A stretch of 32,615 nt of DNA from Cytobacillus sp. NCCP-133 (lineage in GTDB: Bacteria; Bacillota; Bacilli; Bacillales; Cytobacillaceae). Positions 6,912 through 14,444 of the stretch are shown one piece after another (the first letter of the stretch is position 1; each line of letters opens with the position of its first letter). The position numbers were made by a program, and so were the translations under genes. Under the pieces are notes generated by a model. That model saw only the letters and a program-made list of their open reading frames with translations. It ran no database searches and was not told where the DNA came from. The DNA is taken from NCBI RefSeq assembly GCF_026011715.1, contig NZ_BRVM01000029.1:1-32615 (forward strand). The letters run 5' to 3'.

Positions 6912-8351
6912 TCAATTATTATTAATAATAACTAGCTTCATTTCCGTCATTTCATCAATGGCATATTTGATGCCTTCGCGGCCGACACCGCTTTCTTTGA
7001 CGCCGCCGTATGGCATGTGGTCGACGCGGAAGGTTGGGATGTCGTTGATTAATACTCCGCCAACGTGGAGCTTCTTGGCCGCATCCATGGCCGTGCGGAT
7101 ATTTTCCGTGAAAATGCCAGCCTGAAGGCCATAGCGGGAGTCGTTGACTAGTTCAATCGCCTCTCCAACCGATTCAACCTTGTTAATTAAGACAATCGGA
7201 GCGAACACTTCCTGGCAGGAAACCTTGGCAGATGGCTCGACATCAAGCAGCACGGTTGGCTTCAAAACAGTCCCTTCGCTTGTTCCGCCCAAAGCAACCT
7301 TGGCGCCATTCTGCTTGGCTTCCTCGATCCATCCTAATGTACGCTCCACTTCCCTTGGAGCAATTAAAGCCGAAACATCGGTTTCAGGATCTAACGGATC
7401 CCCCACCTTCAGCTTCGAAGCGGCTTCCACAAACTTCTCTGTAAAACGATCATAAATCTCACTGTGCACATAAACTCTCTGAAGGGAAATACAAACCTGG
7501 CCCTGGAAAGCAAATGCCCCCGTCACACAGCGCGGGATGATTCTCTCCACGTCCACATCCTTATCGATAATCAGAGCCGCATTCGAGCCCAATTCAAGGG
7601 TCACATGCTTTAATCCTGCCTTATTGCGGATGCCGATCCCGACTTCAGGGCTTCCCGTAAAAGATATTTTCTTCACGCGATCATCCTTTACCAGCTTTTC
7701 CCCTACTACAGATCCGCTTCCGGTAACCACATTAAAGGCACCAGATGGAAGTCCGGCTTCCTCTAATAGCTCAGCGAGAAAAAAAGCGGAAAGAGGGGTC
7801 TGCCCCGCCGGCTTCAGAACCACTGTATTTCCGGCTGCAATCGCCGGGCCTACTTTATGAGCCACTAGATTAAACGGAAAATTAAACGGGGTAATCGCCC
7901 CAATTACTCCAAGCGGTTCTCTTACTGTATAGGCTACACGGCCTTCACCGCCAGGGGCTGCATCCATCGGAATCGTTTCGCCATTGATTCGCTTCGCTTC
8001 CTCAGCCGCAAACTTGAATGTCTGAACCGTTCTGGCAACCTCGCCTTTAGCAGTGGCAATCGGCTTAGCTGCTTCCAGGGCAATGATTCTCGCCGCTTCA
8101 TCTGAGCGCTGATCCAGCAAAGCAGCGAGCTTTTCAAGAATACTGGCACGCCGATGGCTTGGCATCTCCGCCATTTTGCTTCTTGCCTGATAGGCTGCCT
8201 CAATGGCAAGGCTCACCTCTTCCACTGTCGCCTGCGGAATTTCTGCAAGCAGCTCCCGGCTATAAGGAGAGTACAGGGATGTATACTCCTTCGCCTCCAC
8301 CCACTCGCCATTAATATACAATTGCTTTTTCGCTGCATTTTTGACCGTCAT
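6912..8351 (-). CDS. NAD(P)+-dependent aldehyde dehydrogenase
   Basis: A 479-aa ALDH-superfamily enzyme. Visible active-site elements are Asn157 (TPFNFPFN), the cofactor lysine Lys180 (VLKPAGQTP), FTGSPEVG (231-238), Glu253 (LELGS) and the catalytic Cys287 (FQGQVCISLQRV), with EVFAPIV near the C-terminus. It oxidises an aldehyde to the acid. As the last gene of the sigma-54 operon, right after a class III aminotransferase, it most likely removes the semialdehyde made by that enzyme. It lacks obvious features that would mark it as the CoA-acylating methylmalonate-semialdehyde type. Ribosome site GGGAGG about 8 nt before the ATG. Exact substrate unknown. Confidence 0.9.
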   Translation of the reverse strand: MTVKNAAKKQLYINGEWVEAKEYTSLYSPYSRELLAEIPQATVEEVSLAIEAAYQARSKMAEMPSHRRASILEKLAALLDQRSDEAARIIALEAAKPIATAKGEVARTVQTFKFAAEEAKRINGETIPMDAAPGGEGRVAYTVREPLGVIGAITPFNFPFNLVAHKVGPAIAAGNTVVLKPAGQTPLSAFFLAELLEEAGLPSGAFNVVTGSGSVVGEKLVKDDRVKKISFTGSPEVGIGIRNKAGLKHVTLELGSNAALIIDKDVDVERIIPRCVTGAFAFQGQVCISLQRVYVHSEIYDRFTEKFVEAASKLKVGDPLDPETDVSALIAPREVERTLGWIEEAKQNGAKVALGGTSEGTVLKPTVLLDVEPSAKVSCQEVFAPIVLINKVESVGEAIELVNDSRYGLQAGIFTENIRTAMDAAKKLHVGGVLINDIPTFRVDHMPYGGVKESGVGREGIKYAIDEMTEMKLVIINNN

Positions 8352-8412
8352 TTCCTAACCTCCCAGTTTCCATTAATAAGAAGAGTGCCTTACACATTTC
8401 TCTATTAATCTC

Positions 8413-9717
8413 CTATATACTTTGTTCTACTGCATAAATGGAATCATGAAGAATTTCAACCAGACGTTCAACTTCCTGTTTGTTAATTGTCAGCGGCGGG
8501 GCAAAGACCAGAATATCCATGCCATCAAAGATGACCGACCGGCAAATGAGTCCCCGTTTTGCCGCTTCATTCACAACAGCTGGCGCAAACTGTCCCTTTT
8601 CACTTTTAAGTTCGACAGCCCCAATCAGGCCGAGTGCCCTCACTTCTGAAACAAGCTCCCGCTCACCCTGTATCCACTTAAAGCCCTTCAGCAGTTCCCC
8701 GCCCATCAAACGGGAGTTTTCAATCAGATTCTCCTTCTCGATAATTTCAATATTTTTCAGCGCAACCGCACAAGCCATTGGATGGCCGCTATACGTATAT
8801 CCATGCAGCAATGTTCCAGCTGAAAGCTCCTTCAAATCCGTAAAAATAGATTCAGAAAGAACAACTCCGCCCAGTTGGGCATAGCCGCTTGTAACTCCCT
8901 TGGCAAAGCACATCATATCCGGCGCCACGCCGTCATGCTCGATTCCAAAGTATTTGCCCGTGCGGCCAAAGCCGGTAATGACTTCATCCGTAATAAACAG
9001 AATATCATACGCACTACAGATCTTTCGCACTTCCTGGAAATAGCCATCCGGTGCAATATGGACACCGCCCGCTCCCTGAATCGGCTCCGCCACAAAGGCT
9101 GCAATGGTTTCAGGCCCCTCTGCTTCAATCGTCTTCCTTAATGCATCAGCAGACAGATTTTCCGTATAGTAAAAGTCAGGCGCAAGTGAATTGGTGAAAT
9201 CACGGAAAGGCTTCAGGCCCGTTGCACTGGTCGCGCCCATCGCCACCCCATGGTAGGATTTTTTCCGCGAAATGATTTTCTTTTTGGAAGGCTGGCCCTT
9301 TAAAATCCAATAATGGCGTGCAAGCTTATAGGCTGTATCATTCGCTTCCGATCCGCCGGACGTAAAGAAGGTGGCACTTAGATCACCTGGTGCAATCTCC
9401 GCAATCTTTGCCGCCAGCCGGATGGCCGGTTCATTGCTGAAAGTCGCGAAGCAGGAGCTGAAAGCCAGCTGATTCATTTGCTCCATCGCCGCCTGGCCCA
9501 GCTCTTTTCTTCCATGTCCTATATTCACATTCCAAAGGGAGGACATCCCATCCATTACCCGGCTGCCCCTGACATCTTCGAGATAAACGCCTTCTCCTTT
9601 TGTAAAAATAAAGGCCGGCCCTTGCTCCTGCTGCTGCTGAATCGAAGATGTGGGATGTACAAAATGCTTCTTATCCAGCTCTGCCAATTCCTGAAATAAA
9701 GCGGCTGTCTTGCTCAT
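8413..9717 (-). CDS. Class III (omega-amino acid/amine) PLP aminotransferase
   Basis: A 434-aa fold-type I PLP enzyme of the class III family (putrescine, beta-alanine, taurine and related omega-aminotransferases). Seen are the phosphate-binding TSGGSEAND (119-127), the ring-stacking SYHG (154-157), Glu211 (AEPIQGAGG), the Asp244-Glu245-Val pair that holds the PLP nitrogen (FITDEVITGFGRTG) and the Schiff-base Lys273 (FAKGVTSGY). It moves an amino group from an amine or omega-amino acid to a keto acid and yields an aldehyde. Ribosome site GGGAGG 7 nt before the ATG. It lies 61 nt upstream of the aldehyde dehydrogenase in the same operon. The amine substrate is inferred from neighbours only. 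Confidence 0.9.
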   Translation of the reverse strand: MSKTAALFQELAELDKKHFVHPTSSIQQQQEQGPAFIFTKGEGVYLEDVRGSRVMDGMSSLWNVNIGHGRKELGQAAMEQMNQLAFSSCFATFSNEPAIRLAAKIAEIAPGDLSATFFTSGGSEANDTAYKLARHYWILKGQPSKKKIISRKKSYHGVAMGATSATGLKPFRDFTNSLAPDFYYTENLSADALRKTIEAEGPETIAAFVAEPIQGAGGVHIAPDGYFQEVRKICSAYDILFITDEVITGFGRTGKYFGIEHDGVAPDMMCFAKGVTSGYAQLGGVVLSESIFTDLKELSAGTLLHGYTYSGHPMACAVALKNIEIIEKENLIENSRLMGGELLKGFKWIQGERELVSEVRALGLIGAVELKSEKGQFAPAVVNEAAKRGLICRSVIFDGMDILVFAPPLTINKQEVERLVEILHDSIYAVEQSI

Positions 9718-9759
9718 GAAATTCCTCCCTTACTATTATAAAGTCAATATAATGAAGTT

Positions 9760-11352
9760 TCATATTCCAAGCTTAACGATAAAATAACCCCAAAGAACGA
9801 CAGAGATGACAACAAAAGAAACAGCAACCGTTACCGTTTGCTTGTATTCTCTTTTCAATTCGGCAGCACCGTTCTTTTTTGCCAAGATCCTTTGAATCGT
9901 TACAGCCGATAATCGCGTTTCTTTAATCTTCTTGTAATAGCCCAGTTCATAATCGGTCGGCTTTGCGATAAACCCGACGATGAGTAAGGTTAGCACAGAA
10001 ACAATAATGCCCAGATAGAAATGATCAAAACCAACTGGGAAGATAATGATTTCATGCCTTTTCAATTCACCGAACACGATAAAGGTGGTGATCCCTGCAA
10101 GCATGCTCGCTGTTGCGGCCTTGCTGCTCATCCGCTTCCATTCCAGGCTGCCAATGATGGTCGGCATCCAGGAAACCGCAAAGATAGAACCCGCATAGAT
10201 TGAAATCCAGAAGATCGAGGAAGGCCGCAGAATTGCGATGATGCAAACAACCGCTGCAACTAGCACCTGTGCACCGCGTCCAATGGCCATGCTTTTCTTT
10301 TCATTAAAATCTTTATGCAGGACGTTTTCAAATAAGTCCTTCGCAAGGGCAAATCCTGTTAGAACAAAAAGCGTAGAAGCAGTTGACATAATGGATGCCA
10401 TCAGCCCGGCTAAACCAATTCCAGCTAAGGCAGGAGGAGTATAGTCCATCATCCCGACAATAAATACGCGGTCAGCCGGATCGATTCCAGGCTGCAGGAC
10501 CATCATGGCAGCGGCAGCAATGAAAACGAGCAGCTGCATCAATGGGGCGAAGAACACACCAATTACAGCGGTCTTCAAAATGACAAAATCGTTTTTCGCC
10601 GGGAATACACGGGACACAAGGGATGGTGTACATCCAAAGAATAAGATCCACATTAAGAATTGAGAGAACACCCAGCCAAACGGACGGTCAGCAGCTCCAT
10701 TGATGCCATAATAGCCCGGAATGACTTCCCCTAAATTCTTTATCTGGTCAAGGCCGGCTTGTCCAATAATAAGCGGGGAAATCACAATCGCAATCGTCAG
10801 CATCGTAAAGAACATCAGCGTATCCGTAATCACAACCCCATACATGCCGCCCATCGCACTGAAAATTAAGAGAGCTAAAGTAAATAGCAGAATTAAGACA
10901 GGAAACGGAATATTTAAAATCTCGGATAGGATGACGCCCGCGCCGATCAGCTGCACCACTCCATAGCCCAATAAGCCGATAATCATAATGGAGGTCGCAA
11001 TGACCGTCACCCATTTGTTTTGGAAACGCTTTTCAAAGAAATCCGGAAGTGTCTGGCATTCCAATGCCTTTAATTTTCTTCCTACATAGATAACAGCAAA
11101 TAATGTCCCAAGCCACGCGCCATAGGATCCGAGTCCGGCATGGGCAACAGGTCCCTCGTTATAAATTATCCCTGCAAGCCCCAAGAGGGTTACCGCACTT
11201 AAGTACGTAGCTGCCAGCGTCCCCACAATCAGGAGAGCAGAGCCCTTTTCCCCCATGACATAAAAGTCATCTTTGTTTTTGACATATCTGGTTACGATAA
11301 TTCCGGCGATGACATAGACAGCAACAACGGTAAAAAAGATTATTTTCTCCAT
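9760..11352 (-). CDS. Sodium:solute symporter (SSS family)
   Basis: A 530-aa membrane protein with about 13 helices and SSS signatures: an N-terminal unwound helix region (ATYLSAVTLLGLAGIIYNEG), SAMGGMYGVVITDTLMFF (the GGMxAVxxTDxxQ motif), and GLMASIMSTASTLFVLTG around the Na+ site. It imports an organic solute with Na+. The start has GGAGG about 6 nt upstream. A 58-aa one-helix protein ends just before it (11354), so the two are probably made together. It is the only transporter in the operon, so its substrate should define the pathway. Choline, proline, pantothenate-like or amide substrates cannot be told apart by eye. Confidence 0.9.
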   Translation of the reverse strand: MEKIIFFTVVAVYVIAGIIVTRYVKNKDDFYVMGEKGSALLIVGTLAATYLSAVTLLGLAGIIYNEGPVAHAGLGSYGAWLGTLFAVIYVGRKLKALECQTLPDFFEKRFQNKWVTVIATSIMIIGLLGYGVVQLIGAGVILSEILNIPFPVLILLFTLALLIFSAMGGMYGVVITDTLMFFTMLTIAIVISPLIIGQAGLDQIKNLGEVIPGYYGINGAADRPFGWVFSQFLMWILFFGCTPSLVSRVFPAKNDFVILKTAVIGVFFAPLMQLLVFIAAAAMMVLQPGIDPADRVFIVGMMDYTPPALAGIGLAGLMASIMSTASTLFVLTGFALAKDLFENVLHKDFNEKKSMAIGRGAQVLVAAVVCIIAILRPSSIFWISIYAGSIFAVSWMPTIIGSLEWKRMSSKAATASMLAGITTFIVFGELKRHEIIIFPVGFDHFYLGIIVSVLTLLIVGFIAKPTDYELGYYKKIKETRLSAVTIQRILAKKNGAAELKREYKQTVTVAVSFVVISVVLWGYFIVKLGI

Positions 11353-11353
11353 C

Positions 11354-11530
11354 CTAAACCTCCTTTGTTATGCCATCGGGAATCGATTTTGCAGGAGTAT
11401 CTTTTTCTTCTTCCAGCTTTTTAATGGCTGGCAAATACTCTTTCTTTAAAATCCACATGACTATTCCAGCTGATATGACCGTCGTGGCAATGGCGTTTCC
11501 GAATAATAACCATAATCCTGGATTCATCAT
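11354..11530 (-). CDS. 58-aa single-helix protein, likely symporter accessory subunit
   Basis: A short gene beginning ATG-ATG: MMNPGLWLLFGNAIATTVIS, continuing AGIVMWILKKEYLPAIKKLE, then an acidic/basic tail ending GITKEV-TAG. It has one membrane helix (about residues 6-27) and a charged coiled-coil-like tail. GGGGG lies 5 nt before the ATG. Its stop is 1 nt before the ATG of the SSS symporter, so translation is probably coupled, and the symporter ribosome site (AAAGGAGG) lies inside its last codons. Short one-helix proteins encoded directly before SSS-type symporters are known as small subunits or accessory proteins of such carriers. The role here is inferred from position and shape. Confidence 0.7.
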   Translation of the reverse strand: MMNPGLWLLFGNAIATTVISAGIVMWILKKEYLPAIKKLEEEKDTPAKSIPDGITKEV

Positions 11531-11550
11531 TTAAAACCCCCGTTTTGGTA

Positions 11551-11577
11551 GCGGAAAAGGGCAGTAGCCCCTTCCGC
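11551..11577. other. Intercistronic hairpin inside the operon
   Basis: GCGGAAAAGGGC-AGTA-GCCCCTTCCGC folds into a GC-rich stem of about 11 bp with one bulge. On the plus strand it is followed by TTTATTTTTT, a terminator form that could block antisense transcription. On the operon strand it lacks a U-tract and sits just before the 58-aa gene, where it could act as an RNA-stability or processing element. Confidence 0.5.
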
Positions 11578-11585
11578 TTTATTTT

Positions 11586-11690
11586 TTATATTGTTGCTCT
11601 CTCAAATTGGCCTGTTGATTTCCGTTCCAGGTACTCAAGCTGGCGGTGGCAGTGTGCCGCGCCTTCTGCTCCAATCAACTGTGCAAAGCC
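11586..11690 (-). pseudogene. Coding-like fragment between deacylase and small gene
   Basis: Directly after the deacylase stop, another minus-strand frame reads GFAQLIGAEGAAHCHRQLEY, then LERKSTGQFERATI and TAA. The composition is strongly protein-like, but no ATG or GTG start is present; a TTG lies at the fifth codon of the open stretch without a clear ribosome site. It may be a short gene with a TTG start or the 3' stub of a deleted gene. No family recognised. Confidence 0.35.
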
Positions 11691-12976
11691 TACTCGTTAT
11701 ACTGACACCACTTCAACAGAAAAGCCGCATAGGTTTTCGTAACTCGTTTGACACTGTCGAGATCCACCCATTCATCCGGGGCATGCAGGTTTGCGCCTGT
11801 TGGCCCATAGCAGGTGGAAGGAATATTGTAATAGAGATTATAAAATCGGCAGTCTGTCGTCCCTGTAAAGGCACTGCAGCTTAACTTATTTTTCTCAATG
11901 ACCCGGTGCGCTTCCTCTAATGTATGGATAAATTCCTGATCTGGATCAAGGGTGAAGCCTTCCGCATGAAAGCCGTAAAAGCTGATTTCCGGCGGGTTTT
12001 CTTTTAGCCACTCATCCTTTTTGGCTGCTTCATGCAAGAATTCCTGCAATTCCTTTTTCACATCTGCCGGATCCAGTCCAGGATTAAATCCTACCCGCGC
12101 TTCGACTATGCATTCAGACGGAACCGTGGAAGGCCAGTCACCGGAATAAATTTTTCCGATATTAATATTCTGAGGGTGCGGATGATCACCAAAGACTTGA
12201 TGCTTCGGACGGCTATTAATCTCTTTTTCATAGTCCTTCAGTGCCTGGACTATATGATAGGCTTTTTCAATCGCATTGACCGCTTTGTCCGCTCTTTCCG
12301 TATGGGCACCGAGACCGGCCACCTTAATGCGGACCCAAATAACGCCAACCTGGCCGACTAATGCCTGCTGTCCGAGTGGTTCCGGAATAAGCGCGGCATC
12401 TGCCCTGTACCCGGCTTCAATGGCAGCCAGTGCCCCATTTCCCGTACACTCCTCTTCCGTGACGGTTTTGATTGTCACATCATTAGCAAGCTCCACACCT
12501 GCCTGCTGTACCGCTTTTAGCGCATAGATCATCGCTGTCACACCGGACTTCATATCCGCAATCCCGCGGCCATACATTTTATTGCCGACAATTTCAGCGC
12601 CCCATGGATCATAGCTCCACTTGGATACCGGCTCCGCGCTGACGACATCAATATGCCCTTGAAAAATAATACTTTTCCCTTTCTTTTCTCCCTTTGCTTC
12701 ATATTTCCCTACTACAACCGGGCGGCCGTCATAGGACCATTCCGCCTTTGAATAGCCAGGGTGAGCACCCAGCTTCTCAGGATCAGGAATAATTTTTTCA
12801 ACCTTCAAGTTCAAATCCTTTTCAAGAGATTCAGCCAAATACTCCTGAATCGCTCCTTCATTCCCCAGAGTCGAAGGATAGCGCCCCAGCTTTTGCAGAT
12901 AGGAAACCTCCTCCTCCCATAACACATCCACTTGTTCAAAGACTTTCCCAATAACATCCTTTTGCACTTTTTCCAT
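11690..12976 (-). CDS. M20 metallopeptidase-family deacylase (ArgE/DapE/YlmB-like)
   Basis: A 428-aa M20-family amidohydrolase with a catalytic domain and an inserted dimerisation domain. Metal ligands and catalytic residues are visible: GHIDVV (His108, Asp110), GRGIADMK (Asp141), TVTEEECTGNG (catalytic and metal Glu, about 174-175), EPLG, and a final His in ANLHAPDEW. Such enzymes cleave N-acyl groups (acetyl, succinyl, formyl) from amines or amino acids with Zn2+. The ATG chosen has AAGGAG 8 nt upstream; a GTG three codons earlier is too close to that site. It begins 12 nt after the first gene of the operon. Substrate unknown; an N-acylated amine that feeds the aminotransferase is the simplest reading. 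Confidence 0.85.
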   Translation of the reverse strand: MEKVQKDVIGKVFEQVDVLWEEEVSYLQKLGRYPSTLGNEGAIQEYLAESLEKDLNLKVEKIIPDPEKLGAHPGYSKAEWSYDGRPVVVGKYEAKGEKKGKSIIFQGHIDVVSAEPVSKWSYDPWGAEIVGNKMYGRGIADMKSGVTAMIYALKAVQQAGVELANDVTIKTVTEEECTGNGALAAIEAGYRADAALIPEPLGQQALVGQVGVIWVRIKVAGLGAHTERADKAVNAIEKAYHIVQALKDYEKEINSRPKHQVFGDHPHPQNINIGKIYSGDWPSTVPSECIVEARVGFNPGLDPADVKKELQEFLHEAAKKDEWLKENPPEISFYGFHAEGFTLDPDQEFIHTLEEAHRVIEKNKLSCSAFTGTTDCRFYNLYYNIPSTCYGPTGANLHAPDEWVDLDSVKRVTKTYAAFLLKWCQYNE

Positions 12977-12988
12977 CTTTACCACTCC

Positions 12989-14233
12989 TTACAGGGTTTC
13001 TTTGTTCGCTAAAGCTAAAACAGTATCAAATAAAACCTGGACTCCCTTTTCAATATCACGAGCTTCACTGAATTCTTCCTCACAGTGGCTGAGCCCGTTG
13101 ATGCTTGGAATAAAAAGCAGTGCTGTCGGGGTAATCCGATTCAAATATTTCGCATCATGGCCCGCGCCGCTCAGCATTCGCATATAAGAATAGCCATGCC
13201 TTTCTGCCGCCTCTTCCATTACTTCAATGATGTCTTCCGAAAAGGAATCTGTACCAATCTTGTCGATATCCTTGATCTGCAGATCCATTCTCTCCACCAG
13301 CGTCATCGTGCTTAATGTTTCCTTCAGCAGCTTCTCAAAGCGTTCCCGGACATGATCCTCTGGGTGACGGATATCGATTGAAAAAACAGCCTGATCTGCC
13401 ACCGTGTTAATGACATTTGGGAATGCCTGGAATCGACCAACTGCAACGAGCAGATCCGGAACCTCCTCTGCAAGCGAGTAGACCTTCGCAATGAGCTTGG
13501 AAGCAAGCCGGACCGCATCTTTTCTGCGGTTCATGGGTGTTGTCCCCGTATGGGACGTCCTTCCGGTAACCGTCGCCTCCAGCCAGGTCATCCCTTGAAT
13601 GCCCGTCACGACGCCAACGGATTTTCCCCTATCCTCAAGGACGGGGCCCTGTTCAATATGCAGCTCAAGGAAACAGAAAGGGTCCTGCTGGCGGTTTTCC
13701 TTCAAACCTGTGTAGCCAATGCGCTCCAGTTCTTCACTAAAAACAGAGCCTTTTTGATCCTTCGTATTCAGAGTCGTTTGCTTTTTAAAAACCTCTGCCA
13801 TCGCGCCCGAGCCCAGCATGGCCGGCTGAAACCGGGCCCCTTCCTCATTGGTGAAATTAACAATTTCAATGGGCCTTTCCGTTTCTACACCAAGATCATT
13901 TAAAGTCCGGACCACCTCGAGAGCGCCAAACACCCCCAGCACCCCGTCATACTTTCCGCCTTTTGGCTGTGTATCCAGATGGGACCCTGCCAGTACCGGA
14001 GTAAGTTCATTATTTTTTCCTTTCCTCCGTCCATACATATTGCCAAAGTCATCAACCCTTGTTTCCAGACCGCATTCCTTCATCCACTGCAGGAAAAGAT
14101 CTCTCATTTTTTTATCCTCGTCCGTCAATGAAAGCCTGCAGATCCCGCCATTCGGCAGTGTGCCAATTTCAGCGCTTTGCCGGATCGTTTCCATTAAACG
14201 CTCCAAATGGATATTCATGACTTGCTGTGTCAC
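12989..14233 (-). CDS. Zn-dependent hydrolase, hydantoinase/carbamoylase (M20) family
   Basis: A 414-aa enzyme of the N-carbamoyl-L-amino-acid hydrolase / beta-ureidopropionase / allantoate amidohydrolase group. Dinuclear metal-site residues are His85 and Asp96 (AGSHLDTQPKGGKYDGVLG), Glu130-Glu131 (NFTNEEGARF), His192 (LELHIEQGP) and His383 (NGLSHCEEEF), with the substrate-binding TSHTGTTPM and GAGHDA segments. The family releases ammonia and CO2 from an N-carbamoyl (ureido) compound to leave an amino acid. GTG start with GGGAG 8 nt upstream. It is the first gene after the sigma-54 promoter. An N-carbamoyl-beta-amino acid as substrate would fit the downstream aminotransferase and dehydrogenase, but this is inference. 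Confidence 0.85.
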   Translation of the reverse strand: MTQQVMNIHLERLMETIRQSAEIGTLPNGGICRLSLTDEDKKMRDLFLQWMKECGLETRVDDFGNMYGRRKGKNNELTPVLAGSHLDTQPKGGKYDGVLGVFGALEVVRTLNDLGVETERPIEIVNFTNEEGARFQPAMLGSGAMAEVFKKQTTLNTKDQKGSVFSEELERIGYTGLKENRQQDPFCFLELHIEQGPVLEDRGKSVGVVTGIQGMTWLEATVTGRTSHTGTTPMNRRKDAVRLASKLIAKVYSLAEEVPDLLVAVGRFQAFPNVINTVADQAVFSIDIRHPEDHVRERFEKLLKETLSTMTLVERMDLQIKDIDKIGTDSFSEDIIEVMEEAAERHGYSYMRMLSGAGHDAKYLNRITPTALLFIPSINGLSHCEEEFSEARDIEKGVQVLFDTVLALANKETL

Positions 14234-14263
14234 TACACCCGCTCCCTTCTTGCCTATTCTTAT

Positions 14264-14279
14264 TGCAAGTAACGTGCCA
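14264..14279 (-). promoter_or_regulatory. Sigma-54 (-24/-12) promoter of the catabolic operon
   Basis: Minus-strand TGGCAC-N5-TTGCA, with exactly 10 nt between the -24 GG (14278-14277) and the -12 GC (14266-14265). This is the RpoN/SigL consensus. Predicted start of transcription is about 14253, giving a leader of roughly 20 nt to the GTG at 14233. Confidence 0.92.
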
Positions 14280-14318
14280 AACGAATAGACACGTTTAGGC
14301 GGGATTTGCTAGTGTATA

Positions 14319-14347
14319 TTGTGAATTTTTAGAATTTTTACTATAAT
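14319..14347 (+). promoter_or_regulatory. Sigma-A promoter of the activator gene
   Basis: TTGTGA, 17-nt spacer, TATAAT on the plus strand. Transcription would begin near 14354, about 90 nt before the activator ATG. Confidence 0.7.
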
Positions 14348-14379
14348 AATGTTTAAAAGCGACTCGATTGAGTTGGTTT

Positions 14380-14419
14380 CGATTCAGATTTTCCACCTGC
14401 TTCCGGCAAAATTGAATCG
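14380..14419. promoter_or_regulatory. Candidate enhancer (UAS) for the sigma-54 activator
   Basis: CGATTCA at 14380-14386 and its inverse TGAATCG at 14413-14419, with another TCGATT half-site near 14364. They lie about 100-140 bp upstream of the -24/-12 promoter, the usual range for activator sites, and in the leader of the activator gene, which would also allow autoregulation. Confidence 0.4.
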
Positions 14420-14444
14420 AGATCAATTCAAAAAGGAGGATTTT

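Noticed and set aside
14349..14444. Upstream ATG for the sigma-54 activator
   Set aside because: It overlaps the -10 region and would lie before the transcript start; the ATG at 14445 has a perfect AAGGAGG.
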